NCBI GenBank assembly: GCA_028583605.1
Contig: CM053332.1
Coordinates: 27,443,956-27,507,955 of the forward strand
DNA length: 64,000 nt
Direction: 5' to 3'
From: Dastarcus helophoroides
Taxonomy: Eukaryota > Arthropoda > Insecta > Coleoptera > Bothrideridae
The position numbers were made by a program, and so were the translations under genes. The notes under the pieces were generated by a model. It did not search any database, had not been told where the DNA came from, and saw only the letters and a program-made list of their open reading frames with translations. Below are positions 22,401 to 33,834 of this stretch, piece after piece; position 1 is the stretch's first letter; each line of letters begins with the position of its first letter.

Positions 22401-23960
22401 AAATTTATGAAATCGAACATTTCAAAAGAAGTTGAATTTTCTAAAAAAAAATATTCAGAAAAGGTCAAAACTTGAAAAAATTTAGAATTTTCGAAAATTT
22501 TAATTAAAGTAAAATAATAAAACGATTGTAATTTCCAAAAAAACATTCAGATTTTCAAAAATAATGGACGATTAAAAAGCCGTATGTTCTAAAAGGACGA
22601 ATTTTTAAATAAGTCTAAATTTAGCAAAAAAAAAATTGGAAATTTTGGAAAAAATTCAAAATTTCTTTGAAAAATCAAAACTTTAACAAATGTCGAGTCT
22701 TTAAGGAATGAAAATTTTAAAAATATAATCGAAATTTTAAAAAAATATGATTATTAAGGAAACTAATGATTTAAAAAAATGATGTTTCTCGAAAAAATCC
22801 AGTTTTCGAGAGCTGAAAAAAGTCAAAATTTTGGAAAAGGTAAAAATTTAAACAAAAATTCGTAACTTTCAAAATAAAAATGTTGTCCAAATTTTCAGAA
22901 AAGTGGAATTTTAATTTTACAAAAAGAGGTAAAATTTTAGAAAGAGTTAAAATTTTAAAAAATTGAAACATAGAGGTTGCTCTAACGCGTTTCGACAGCC
23001 AAGCTGTCATCTTCAGAGAGAAACATGGCTTCCCGGTCAAACTTAAAATTTTAGGAATAGGAATTTTTAAAAAAGTCGAAAAGTCAAAATTTTCAGTTTG
23101 ATGGCAAGAGTTACCAAAAATCGAAATTTGGATAAAAACTGAAAATTTGGAAAAAATTAACGCTTTCTCTAAGTCAAAATTTTGGACAAAAATCGAGGTT
23201 TTGAAAAATTGGAAATTTTCAAAAAGTCGATATTTTCAAGCTTAAAATTTTTAAATTTCTGCAATCGAAAATTTCTGAAATCTGAAAATTTCTGACATCG
23301 AAAATTTATGAAATCGAAAATTTTAAAAGAAGTTGAATTTCCTCAAAAAAATGTTCAGAAAAGGTCAAAATATTAAGACAAATCATAATTTTGAAAAATA
23401 GAAGCTTCGACAATTTCAAATAAGACAAAATAATAAATTGAAATTTCCAAAAAACAATCAGATTTTCAAAAGAAAAAGATAATTAAAAAGTCGCATTTTA
23501 ACGAAAATTAAAATTTCACAAAGAAATTACAAATTTTCGACAAATTTCAAAACTTCGTTATAAAGTCAAAAATTTTAAAAATTGTCGATTCTTTAAAGAA
23601 TAACAATTTTGAAAATAGTCGAAACTAAAAAAATAAATAAACAAATAAATAAAAATGTCTAATTTTCGAGAGAAAAATTACTCTCAAATAATATCAAAAT
23701 GTCAAAATTTGGAAAAGATAGAATTTAAAAAAAAAATCGAAACATTGAAAATAAAAATTTTATCCAGATTTTCAGAAAAGTAAAATTTTATAAAAGGAGA
23801 AAATTAAAAATTTTATGAATCGCCACGTTTAAAAAAGTCGAAAAGTTAAAATTTTGAATTTTACGACAAGAAATACCAAAAAGTCAAAATTTCGTCGATA
23901 AAAAGTTAAAACTCGAATAAATCAGGAAAAAGCGAAAGCTTTCTTTGAGTGAAAATTTTG
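19431..23960. repeat. degenerate A-rich long-period satellite (about 620-880 bp)
   Basis: The anchor AAAAGTGAACGCTTTC or a variant appears near 20022, 20646, 21483, 22274, 23159 and 23931, each followed by AAGTCAAAATTTTGAAAAAA. Shared blocks follow in the same order, such as AGATTTTCAAAAATAAGAGGC. Spacing is uneven, so the array is old. No gene seen. Confidence 0.75.
22980..23021 (-). ncRNA. hammerhead-like motif, dispersed copy
   Basis: Same order as the satellite copies, with stem II GACAGC/GCUGUC fully Watson-Crick. It lacks the long palindromic arms and sits inside the A-rich satellite with abrupt edges, so it is a short truncated insertion. Confidence 0.5.
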
Positions 23961-24029
23961 AAAAGAGCCCGGAAAGCGCGGAACTTTTCGGTATCGAAAT
24001 TTTTAGAGCGAATTTTCAAAACTGTCAAA

Positions 24030-24190
24030 CTTCCAAAAAAAGTAAAAATTTATAAAAAGTAAAATTTATAAAAAGTAAAATTTACAAAAAGCAAAATTTA
24101 TAAAAAGTTACATTTTATAAAAAATAAAATTTAAAAAAGGTAAAATTTAAAAAAAGTAAAATTTAGAAAAAGTAAATTTCTTTTTTAAAG
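24030..24190. repeat. 16-18 bp minisatellite of AAAGTAAAATTTATAA units
   Basis: About nine imperfect units of AAAAAGTAAAATTTATA in tandem. Confidence 0.8.
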
Positions 24191-24479
24191 CTCAAATCCT
24201 TTTAACAAGGTCAAATCCTTTTTAAAAAAATTGAAACCTAAAAAAATCAAAATATTTAAATAAGATGAAATATTTAAAAAGGATTGAGAAAGTCGAGATT
24301 TTCTGAAAGTAGGTAGAATATTTTAAAAAGTCAAAATTTTCAGAAAAGCCAAAATTTTTTCAAACAGTGCTAATTTGTCAAAAAAATCGGGGGTCAAAAT
24401 TTCGAAGAGAAGGAGATTCGAAAAAAAAATCGAAATCGGCTGATCCGAAAATTTGAACTTCAAAAGAAAAACGATTTCT

Positions 24480-27400
24480 CTTTCGAAACGTTGACTTATT
24501 TACTAAAATTTCGACACTTTCCCCCAAACATTTTTGTTTCAATTTAGATATGTCTCAAATTTGATATAATTTTCAATTTGTTTTAAACATGGCCGCACGG
24601 TGATATTGAAAATTTTTTTTTGAATCTTCAATTTTTCGTAATATTTCAAGTTGTACGGCTCCTTGAGTCTAAATTACTAAAATTTCGACGCCCTTCACCA
24701 AAATTTTTTATTTAAATTTTGATATGATTTAATATTATCATTTTCTTAATTTTTTTGAAAGATCGCATCTTTCACACTGAAGTAAGGTGATATTGAACAT
24801 TTTTTGTATCATCAACTTTTCGAAATTTCAAGTTGAACAGTCTCCTTTGGTAATATAACATCGAAAATTTCAGGAGCTATCTCCTCTGAGGGGATGATCG
24901 GTGTACGGTAAACGGCGATGGTAGAACCAAAAAGAAAGTTCACTTCACCCTGTTTGGGAATTTAGAATTTAAATGGACAATCTTGAGAAAGGACTTGGAA
25001 TTTTAAGGAAACAATTGAAATTTCTATTTTTGGATTGACATTTCGATTTACGGATCATTTCGATTATTGATCGAAATTTTGATTTCGTGAGGTATCAATT
25101 GATTACTAAATCGAGGTGTCGACTGATTACTAAAATGTCGACGCTTTTCCCCAAAATGTTGTATTTAACTTTTGATGTGATTTAAAATTGAGATCATTTT
25201 CTTAATTTTCTTGAAAGATCGCATCTTTAAAACTGAAGTAAGGTGATGTTGAACATTTTTTGTATCAACTTTTCGAAACTTTAAGTTGAACAGGCTCCTT
25301 GGGTCACATATTATCGAAAATTTCAGGAGCTATCTCCTCTGAGGGGATGATCGGTGTACGGTAAACGGCGATGGCAGAACCAAAAAGAAAGTTCACTTCA
25401 CTCTGGGAATTTAGAATTGAAATGGACAATCTTGAGAAAGGCCTTGGGATTTTAAAGAAACAATTGAAATTTCTATTTTTGGATTGACATTTCGATTTAC
25501 GGATCATTTCGATTATTGATCGTCATTTCGATTTTCGACCGAAATTTTGATTTTCGATCGAAATTTTGATTTCGTGCGGTGTCAATTGATTACTAAATCG
25601 AGGTGTCGACTGATTACTAAAATGTCGACGCTTTTCCCCAAAATTTTGTATTTAACTTTTGATGTGATTTAAAATTGAGATCATTTTCTTAATTTTCTTG
25701 AAAGATCGCATCTTTAAAATTGAAGTAAGGTGATATTGAACATTTTTTGTATCAACTTTTCGAAACTTTAAGTTGAACAGGCTCCTTGGGTCACATATTA
25801 TCGAAAATTTCAGGAGCTATCTCCTCTGAGGGGATGATCGGTGTACGGTAAACGGCGATGGTAGAACCAAAAAGAAAGTTCACTTCACCCTGTTTGGGAA
25901 TTTAGAATTGAAATGGACAATCTTGAGAAAGGCCTTGGGATTTTAAGGAAACAATTGAAATTTCTATTTTTGGATTGACATTTCGATTTACGGATCATTT
26001 CGATTATTGATCGTCATTTCGATTTTCGACCGAAATTTTGATTTTCGATCGAAATTTTGATTTCGTGCGGTGTCAATTGATTACGAAATCGAGGTGTCGA
26101 CTGATTACTAAAATGTCGACGCTTTTCCCCAAAATTTTGTATTTAACTTTTGATGTGATTTAAAATTGAGATCATTTTCTTAATTTTCTTGAAAGATCGC
26201 ATCCTTAAAACTGAAGTAAGGTGATATTGAACATTTTTTGTATCAACTTTTCGAAACTTTAAGTTGAACAGGCTCCTTGGGTCACATATTATCGAAAATT
26301 TCAGGAGCTATCTCCTCTGAGGGAATGATCGGTGTACGGTAAACGGCGATGGCAGAACCAAAAAGAAAGTTCACTTCACCCTGTTTGGGAATTTAAAATT
26401 TAAATGGACAATCTTGAGAAAGGCCTTAGAATTTTAAGCAAACAATCAAAGTTCTATTTTTGGTTTGATATTTCGATTTATGGATCATTTCGATTATTGA
26501 TCGCCATTTCGATTTTCGACCGAAATTTTGATTTTCGATCGACATTTTGAGGTGAGGTGTCGACTGATTACTAAATCGAGGTGTCGACTGATTACTAAAA
26601 TGTCGGCGCGTTTCCCCAAAATTTTGTATTTAAATTTTGATGTGATTTAAAATTGAGATCATTTTCTTAATTTTCTTGAAAGATCGCATCTTTAAAACTG
26701 AAGTAATGTGATATTGAACATTTTTTGTATCAACTTTTCGAAACTTTAAGTTGAACAGGCTCCTTGGGTCACATATTATCGAAAATTTCAGGAGCTATCT
26801 CCTCTGAGGGGATGATCGGTGTACGGTAAACGGCGATGGCAGAACCAAAAAGAAAGTTCATTTCACCCTGTTTGGGAATTTAGAATTTAAATGGACAATC
26901 TTGAGAAAGGCTTTGGGATTTTAAGGAAACAATTGAAATTTCTATTTTTGGATTGACATTTCGATTTAAGGATCATTTCGATTATTGATCGTCATTTCGA
27001 TTTTCGATCGAAATTTTGATTTTCGATAGAAATTTTGATTTCGTGCGGTGTCAATTGATTACTAAATCGAGGTGTCGACTGATTACTAAAATGTCGACGC
27101 TTTTCCCCAAAATTTTGTATTTAACTTTTGATGTGATTTAAAATTGAGATCATTTTCTTAATTTTCTTGAAAGATCACATCCTTAAAACTGAAGTAAGGT
27201 GATATTGAACATTTTTTGTATCAACTTTTCGAAACTTTAAGTTGAACAGGCTCCTTGGGTCACATATTATCGAAAATTTCAGGAGCTATCACTTCTGAGG
27301 GGATGATCGGTGTACGGTAAACGGCGATGGCAGAACCAAAAAGAAAGTTCAGTTCACCCTGTTTGGGAATTTAGAATTTAAATAGACGATCTTGAGAAAG

Positions 27401-27850
27401 GCCTTGGGATTTTAAGGAAACAATTGAAATTTCTATTTTCGGATTGACATTTCGATTTACGGATCATTTCGATTATTGATCCTCATTTCGATTTTCGACC
27501 GAAATTTTGATTTTCGATCGAAATTTTGATTTCGTAAGGTGTCGATTGATTACTAAATCGAGGTTTCGACTGATTACTAAAATGTCGACGCTTTTCCCCA
27601 AAATTTTGTATTTAAATTTTGACATGATTTAATATTGATATTATTTTCTTAATTTTTTTGAAAGATCGCATCTTTAAAACTGAAATGAGGTGATATTGAA
27701 GCTTCAACTTTTCGAAATTTCAAGTTTACAAGCTCCTGGGTGGGTCACATAACATCGAATATTTCAGCAGCTATCTCCTCCGGCGTGACACTCGATGGAG
27801 GGTAGACGGCGATAGCAGGACGAAATAAAAGCTTCATTTTACCCTAATCC
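24480..27850. repeat. 487-bp satellite, seven tandem copies
   Basis: The core CAGGAGCTATCTCCTCTGAG lies at 24871, 25324, 25811, 26302, 26789, 27280 and 27765 (CAGCAGCTATCTCC in the last). Spacing is 453 and then 485-491 bp. Copies 2-6 are almost identical; the first and last are more diverged, as expected at array edges. The core carries a short hairpin AGGAG/CTCCT and GGTGTACGGTAAACGGCGATGG. On the minus strand the core is open and ends in EEIAxEIFDxM followed by a stop in every complete copy. Confidence 0.95.
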
Positions 27851-28670
27851 GTTGGGCGAGGTAAAAAAAGTGCACGCCAGACATTTTAAGAGGAAGTTAA
27901 AGCCGGTATCTATTACTGTTATTATTATTTTTGTAGAACACGAAATTTGAAACGAAAACTCCAAACTATTTAGTTATAAAATTATTGAAAAACGTATTTA
28001 AATCAATTTGAAAAATGGCAACAACTGTAAACTTGTCTGCTGCGACTTATACCTTTGTATAGTTAAGGAGCAGCCCTTAATTTATCCTGGAGACGGCGTA
28101 ATTTTCAGGTAACGGTCGTCGATCGATAAGACTCAGGAATTTTTATATCGAACTCGAAAAAAAGATTGGGTATTTTTCTGGTAATTTGTCGGCACTTGTA
28201 TGCTTCCTTATATCAGCTATAAAAAGTTACTATAGCAGCTTAGAGGGCCTTTTCAAGGCGCACCGACCCTATTGATATGTAGATGCGCCCTTATGGGCCA
28301 TAAAACTACACGAGCTGAAGCTGATTCTCGCCCTTCACCCTTCTTCAATCTTTGCCGAACAAATGCGGACAGGCAATCTCTAATTTAACACAATGGTACG
28401 GCGCTTTTTTCGCACTTAAACTCCGGCCTGCGATTGTGTAAAGTGGAAATGTTTCTGATAACATTCATTTTGCATAATTAAATATCTCGCGCCTGAATCC
28501 GAATCCACTCGACGGACGGGCCGAGAAATAAGCGAGGAGTTTTTTTTTTTAAGTCAGGAAAGTATAAAATAAGTCGCGTTTTATTGAATGTTGTATTAAC
28601 AGCGAATTTGTTTATTTACGGAATAGGGAGAGCTTGTGTGTTTCATCGACCAATAGAAATGACGCACGCG

Positions 28671-28763
28671 AGTGAATTAAGTCTCTCTGCGGACCCAAGT
28701 AAGTGAGTTAAGCCTCTCAGGCGACTCAAGTGAGTGAATTTGGCCTCTATGGCGACTCACGTG
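28671..28763. repeat. 31-bp direct repeat, three copies
   Basis: AGTGAATTAAGTCTCTCTG at 28671, AGTGAGTTAAGCCTCTCAGG at 28702 and AGTGAATTTGGCCTCTATGG at 28733. The spacing is exactly 31 bp. The third copy runs into the satellite-core relic. Confidence 0.85.
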
Positions 28764-28845
28764 ACAATTTAAGAAGCTATCTCCGAAGGGATCATCGATG
28801 GACAGTAAGCGGTGACGGCAGTTCGAAATATAAATTAGTTTTCGA
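28750..28845 (-). repeat. diverged copy of the 487-bp satellite core
   Basis: GAAGCTATCTCCGAAGGGATC, then GGACAGTAAGCGGTGACGGCAG. Order and spacing follow the satellite core. One codon is deleted but the frame stays open (MIPSEIAS, then stop) on the minus strand. Confidence 0.65.
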
Positions 28846-29679
28846 AAAGGTTCATTTCAAAATCAAATTTGCCGGATGCTTCGAATTAAACCACCTTCAC
28901 TATAATCTCGATTCGTCCTAAATATAAACGCAAATAAAAACTTGTGGCACTTATTATTATTTTTGTGATAACTCGAGGTTGTTTCTCAAAGTAAACCTTG
29001 TAGCATTCCCCTATTTGTTGTCATTCGATCACGATCGCTGAGATCACGACTGTCATCAATCAAGCGATTGAAAACGAATCAAACGATTTAGGAAAGCGCA
29101 AATTGTCCCTGTCATAATGCATATTTTTATTTAGCGCACCATATGCGAGATATTCCTTCGGCATGCATAGATCGTTTGTTTCAGTCTTCGTCCGATGTCT
29201 AACGCAGTCCCGGCAAATATACTGCATATAGAGGTATTAACATTTATCGAGTTTCGGAACATGAAGGTTATTTCTTCGGCACGTAGTCCATTTCGGACAG
29301 CTATTGGGATAAATTGGGAAGTACGGTTGGGCTCATCTCATCGCTCCCCTCGCTCATTTTAGCCCCTGACAAATAAGTATATATCTTTTTTCGGTTCTAA
29401 TTAAACGGTTACGGCGCAAAGGTTTCGACTAATGTGCCATCTGCGATGTCGAGGACAAATCTTGAAGTTGACGTCGAAAATATTTGGGAAAACTACGACC
29501 CTTAACTCCGATCTAGTCGTTACGGCGTCCCTCCGGAAATTCGATTTGAAAATTCCCACTTATTTACGTAACTACACGTTTTTATACAAAAAAAAAAAGA
29601 AATTGGGCACGTTTCCGTGCAAAAAAAGCAATTAGGCGTTTTTGAAATGAAAATTTCTTTAGACGCGTTGGGCAGATTT

Positions 29680-29800
29680 TGATGGTTTTGCGTTACCATT
29701 ATGCTAATTGCATTACCAATATGCTCCAATGTTAACATTGAGCATGTTGCTAACTCCAATTATCGTGATGGTGACACGTGATTGTGACGCTAAACCATGA
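29680..29800. repeat. relic of the TTACCATCACGCTAAT minisatellite
   Basis: GCGTTACCATTATGCTAATTG and ATTACCAATATGCTCCAATG match the 4.06-4.38 kb array and its end. They form a palindrome around CAATGTTAACATTG (TGCTC/GAGCA arms), followed by inverted units (ATCGTGATGGTGACACGTG). Confidence 0.7.
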
Positions 29801-30167
29801 GTTACTTTCTAGTTGCTACCTTTTTTTGAAAACGTTGCCTTTTTTAATATGTCAGCTTTTTTCAGAATTCCACTTCTTTTACAAAAACAAAACATTTTTC
29901 TTAAATTCGAATTTATTCCATTTGTTTTGTTTGAAAATTTTGATTTCTTTGAACATTTCGACTTTTTTAAAATTTCAAATTTTTTGCTTCCAAACTTTCA
30001 CTTCTTAGATGATTTTGAAACTTTAAAAAAATGTCGACTTCTCAAAATGTCAACTATTCGTTCAAAATTTTAAGTTTTTTATTTAAGCAGAGTCAAAATT
30101 TGAAGAGGGTGAAGTCGTACTTTATAAAGAAAGGTGTTAAAAAAGTCGAATTAAAAAAAGTTAAGAC
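29801..30167. other. T-rich low-complexity stretch
   Basis: TTCAAAATTTC-type words, now with T on the plus strand. This is the same repeat family as 18-24 kb in the opposite orientation. No gene seen. Confidence 0.5.
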
Positions 30168-30405
30168 AATGTTTAAAACTCAGAATTTACAAGAAATTAA
30201 TATTTCGATAAAACGTTGTCAAAATTCTGACTAAAAAAGTCAAAATCTAGTAAAAAAAGTTATAATTTTAAAAAAGAAACGAATGAATTTGTTTCTTTTT
30301 CAAAATTTCTGCTTTTTCTCAAAAATTTGACATATTTTAAAAACTTGAACTCTCAAAATTTAGACATTTTATTTTAATTTGGATATTTTGTTTTTTTTTT
30401 CAGTT

Positions 30406-30447
30406 TCTCTCTGAAGATGACAGCTTGGCTGTCGAAACGCGTTAGAA
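30406..30447 (+). ncRNA. hammerhead-like motif, dispersed copy
   Basis: UCUCU, CUGAAGA, U, hairpin GACAGC UUG GCUGUC, GAAAC, GCGUU, AGAA. The last base of the stem I partner is changed (AGAA for AGAG), so stem I is weaker. It is followed by the right arm TTGGTTTCAGGGGACAAG. Confidence 0.5.
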
Positions 30448-30544
30448 TAACCTTTGTTGTGTTTTTTAATCTTTCTTGGTTTCAGGGGACAAGTTCTGTA
30501 TTTCAATTTTTGGATATTTTGAATTGTGATTTTAAATTTTTCAT

Positions 30545-31465
30545 GATTTTGACATTCTGAAGTAAGGTACTATTAAACATTTTTGTATCATCAACTTTTC
30601 GAAATTTCCAGTTGAACAGGTTCATTGGGTCACATAATATCGAACATTTCAGGAGCTATCTCCTGTGAGGGGATGATCGGTGTACGGTAAACGGCGATGG
30701 CAGAACCAAAAAAAAAGTTCACTTCACCCTGTTTGGGAATTTAGAATTTAAATGGACAATCTTGAGAAAGGCCTTGGAATTTTAAGAAAACAATTGAAAT
30801 TTCTATTTTTGGATTGACATTTCGATTTACGGATCATTTCGATTATTGATCGTCATTTCGATTTTCGACCGAAATTTTGATTTACGATCGAAATTTTAAT
30901 TTCGTGACGTGTCGATTGATTTGTAATTCGAGGTGTCGACTGATTACTAAAATGTCGACGCTTTTCCCCAAAATTTTGGATTTAAATTTTGATGTGGTTT
31001 AAAATTGAGATAATTTTCTTAATTTTTTTGAAAGATCGCATTTTTAAAACTGAAGTAAGGGGATATTAAACATTTTTTGTATCATCAGCTTTTCGAAATT
31101 TCCAGTTGAACAGGTTCCTTGCGTCACATAATATCGAAAATTTCAGGAGCTATCTCCTCTGAGGGGATGATCGGTGTACGGTAAACGACGATGGCAGTAC
31201 CAAAAAGAAAGTTCACTTCACCCTGTTTGGGAATTTAGAATTTAAATGGACAATCTTGAAAAACGCCTTGGGATTTTAAGGAAACAATTGAAATTTCTAT
31301 TTTTGGATTGACATTTCGATTTACGAATCATTTCGATTATTGATCGTCATTTCGGTTTTCGACCGAAATTTTGATTTACGATCGAAATTTTGATTTCGTA
31401 AGGTGTCGATTAATTACTAAATCGAGGTGTCGACTGATTACTAAAATGTCGACGCTTTTCCCCAA
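30545..31465. repeat. two further 487-bp satellite monomers
   Basis: The core CAGGAGCTATCTCC occurs at 30650 and 31144, 494 bp apart, in the same orientation as the main array 3 kb upstream. Confidence 0.9.
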
Positions 31466-31701
31466 AATGTTTAAAACTCAGAATTTACAAGAAATTAATA
31501 TTTCGATAAAACGTTGTCAAAATTCTGACTAAAAAAGTCAAAATCTAGTAAAAAAAGTTATAGTTTTAAAAAAGAAACGAATGAATTTGTTTCTTTTTCA
31601 AAATTTCTGCTTTTTCTCGAAAATTTGACATATTTTAAAAACTTGAACTCTCAAAATTTAGACATTTTATTTTTATTTGGATATTTTGTTTTTTCTCAGT
31701 T

Positions 31702-31743
31702 TCTCTCTGAAGATGACAGCTTGGCTGTCGAAACGCGTTAGAA
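31702..31743 (+). ncRNA. hammerhead-like motif, dispersed copy (duplicate of 30406)
   Basis: Identical in motif to the 30406 copy, including AGAA in place of AGAG, because it lies in the duplicated 390-bp segment. Confidence 0.5.
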
Positions 31744-31855
31744 TAACCTTTGTTGTCTTTTTTAATCTTTCTTGGTTTCAGGGGACAAGTTCTGTATTTC
31801 AATTTTTGGATATTTTGAATTGTGTTTTTAAATTTTTCAAGATTTTGACATTCTT

Positions 31856-32185
31856 ATTTGTAAATTTCGAGATGAAAAAAAATCTACTTGTTTAAAAATG
31901 TCGACTTTTTTTGAAAATCGTGACTGTTTTTGTAAAATTCAAGTTCTTTGAAAATTTCCAATTTTTTGCAAGCGTTGAATCTCTAGAAGATGTCTTGTTT
32001 AAAAAGTGTTTTTTTTTATTTCCATGTTTTCTCGCAATTTTGACACGTTTCAAAAATTTGGATCCCCAAAATTATGATTTATTTTAATTTTTATTTTCAT
32101 TCGAAATTTTATTTTGATTTTTTAAATTTAATTTCTCGAGATTTTGACGTTTTTTTTAAATTGTGAAATGTAAAATTTTTTTGCT
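31856..32185. other. T-rich low-complexity stretch
   Basis: TTTTGAAAATTT-type words without a clear period. No gene seen. Confidence 0.5.
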
Positions 32186-32240
32186 GGAACGGACTAGTCC
32201 TTGGTTGTCTTCAAAAATTGAAATACAAACCTGAAATGTT
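32186..32240 (+). mobile_element. truncated head of the foldback element
   Basis: GGAACGGACTAGTCCTTGG, then TCTTCAAAAATTGAAATACAAA, is the same head that precedes the foldback elements at 33835, 38068 and 52069. Here it stops before the core. GGACTAGTCC is a perfect palindrome. Confidence 0.65.
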
Positions 32241-32800
32241 TTTTTCAATTTATTTAACATTTCCTCGGCCCAGTTTGGAAATATTTAAATATTTATGGTT
32301 TGTTGACAATTTTCTAAACAGTTTTTGAAATGCGACTACGTGATATTTAAATTTATTGAAAACGTCACTTCATGACAGTTCACAAATTAAGAGGTTAGTT
32401 TATTTTACATAGAATAGGAATAATGAAAACTAGAAGACCAAAAATTAGAAATGGAAAAAATAAAAATTTGTTTCTTTGATAAATTAGGAAAATATAAAAA
32501 AAATACATAAAAAAGATTGTAGCACTGGACATCGACGTTTCGCTCTCATTTGAGCTCGTCAGCAGTGCATAACATGGAAAGGAAACAATGAGGAAGAAAT
32601 ACTTAAAAATAAAAAAAATTTAAAATATAAAAAAGAAAAATCAAGAAATTTTAACATGAATAGAGGTTTCATCATCAATTTACTGTGTTAAAAATTTAAA
32701 AAATTTAAAAAATTTAAATATTTGAAGCCCGATCTACAAGAAACAACTACTCCTGTCAATAAGGGTCTACCATGAAGAACAAACCTGAAACCAAGAAAGA
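32241..32800. other. A/T-rich DNA around the hammerhead ribozyme
   Basis: Apart from the ribozyme, this has A-rich runs (AAATTTAAAAAATTT near 32690-32715) and no reading frame of note. No reverse-transcriptase or GIY-YIG coding remnant of a Penelope-like element could be recognised here. Confidence 0.45.
32522..32568 (-). ncRNA. hammerhead ribozyme, type I, canonical core
   Basis: On the minus strand: stem I 5' strand GCACUG (32568-32563); core CUGACGA; stem II GCUC, loop AAAUGA, GAGC; core GAA; stem III ACG, loop UCGA, UGU (with one G-U pair); cleavage base C at 32528; stem I 3' strand CAGUGC (32527-32522). Stem I is six perfect pairs and stem II four. All invariant hammerhead residues are present and the cleavage triplet is GUC. 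A type I hammerhead with a minimal stem III is characteristic of Penelope-like elements and related retrozymes; that is family knowledge, and no coding part of such an element is visible nearby. Predicted cleavage is 3' of the C at 32528. Confidence 0.88.
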
Positions 32801-32806
32801 TCAGTA

Positions 32807-32910
32807 TCTCTCTGAAGATGATAACTTGGCTGTCGAACGCGTTAGAGCAACCTTTGTTGTGTCTTTTAATCTTTCTTGATTTCAGGGGACAAGATTTGTA
32901 TTTCAATTTA
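32807..32910 (+). ncRNA. hammerhead-like motif with broken core, plus right arm
   Basis: CUGAAGA, U, GAUAAC UUG GCUGUC, GAAC, GCGUU, AGAG. One A of GAAA is missing and one stem II pair is lost, so this copy looks decayed. The arm TTTCAGGGGACAAGATTTG follows at about 32880. ACCTGAAACCAAGAAAGATC precedes it, so a short left arm is present too. Confidence 0.5.
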
Positions 32911-33834
32911 AAAAAATATATACTTTGAAAATGTCGATTATTTTGAAAATTATGATTTCATTCAAAATTTTACATAATTTTAGTCAAATTCAAGTTCTTT
33001 GAAAATTTTGAAATTTTTGGAAATGTTGAATCTTATGAAAATTTCGTCTTGTTTAAAAACTGATTTATTTTAAAATTTCTACGTTTTCTCGAAATTTTGA
33101 CATGTTTTAAAAAATTTGAGCTCTCAAAATTTAGACATTTTATTTTTATTTGGATATTTTGCATTTTGTTTTTAAATTTTTGAACATTTTGACATTCTTA
33201 TTTGTAAATTTCGAGATGAAAAAGAATCTACTTGTTTAAAAATGTCGACTTTTTTTGAAAATTGTCACTTAAAATTTTACGTGTTTTTGTAAAATTCTCA
33301 AGTTCTTTGAAAATTTAAAATTTTTTGCAAATGTTGAATCTCTAGAAGATGTCTTGTTTAAAATCAATTTTTTTTAATTTCCACGTTTTCTCGAAATTTT
33401 GTCACGTTTTAAAAATTTGGACCCCTTAAAATTATGATTTATTTGAATTTTTATTTTTCTTCGGAAGTTTTGATTTTTTTTGTTTAAATTACTCGAGATT
33501 TTGACTTTGTTTTTATAAATTTTGAAAAGTAAAATAATTATTTTTTTAAAAATGTCGACTTTTTTAAAAATTTTAGCTTTCAAAATTTGACGTTTTTGTA
33601 AATTTCAACTTTTCGTAAAAAATTCAAATTCTTTGAAAATTTTTAATTTTTTTGTTATTTTTAAGCTCTTGAAAATTTTGGCTAATTTAAAATATTTTTC
33701 AAAATTCTGACTGTCTCAAAATTTTGATGTGTTTTAAAAATTTTGATTTAAAATTTGAAATTTATTTTGATTTTTTGAATTAAATTTCTCGAGATGTTGA
33801 AATTTTTTTAAATTTCGAAATGTTATTTTTTTGT
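32911..33834. other. T-rich low-complexity repeats
   Basis: TTTTGAAAATTTTGA words. A stretch near 33110-33260 repeats sequence from 31640-31900. No gene seen. Confidence 0.55.

Larger units (their letters stand above)
27851..29679. other. unique DNA, no identified gene
   Basis: Mixed composition with no convincing reading frame. It includes a three-copy 31-bp repeat (28671-28763) and one diverged satellite core (28750-28845). The frame at 28730-28921 comes from these two and is not a gene. Confidence 0.5.
30168..31855. repeat. 390-bp direct repeats flanking two 487-bp satellite monomers
   Basis: The segment 30168-30558 recurs at 31466-31855, an offset of 1297-1298 bp, with very few differences. 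Both begin AATGTTTAAAACTCAGAATT and both include a hammerhead-like core. The 900 bp between them are two 487-bp satellite monomers. The sequence switches from satellite to flank inside CCCCAAAATG at 31461. Confidence 0.9.

Noticed and set aside
24871..24940. The 487-bp satellite core as another hammerhead ribozyme
   Set aside because: It has a short hairpin (AGGAG/CTCCT) and CTGAGGGGATGA, but CTGAGGG does not fit CUGANGA, and no GAAA element follows in the right place on either strand.
24480..27850. The 487-bp array as a CRISPR array or an LTR element
   Set aside because: Copies are similar along their whole length, with no short repeat plus unique spacer pattern. There is no pair of long terminal repeats with coding DNA between.
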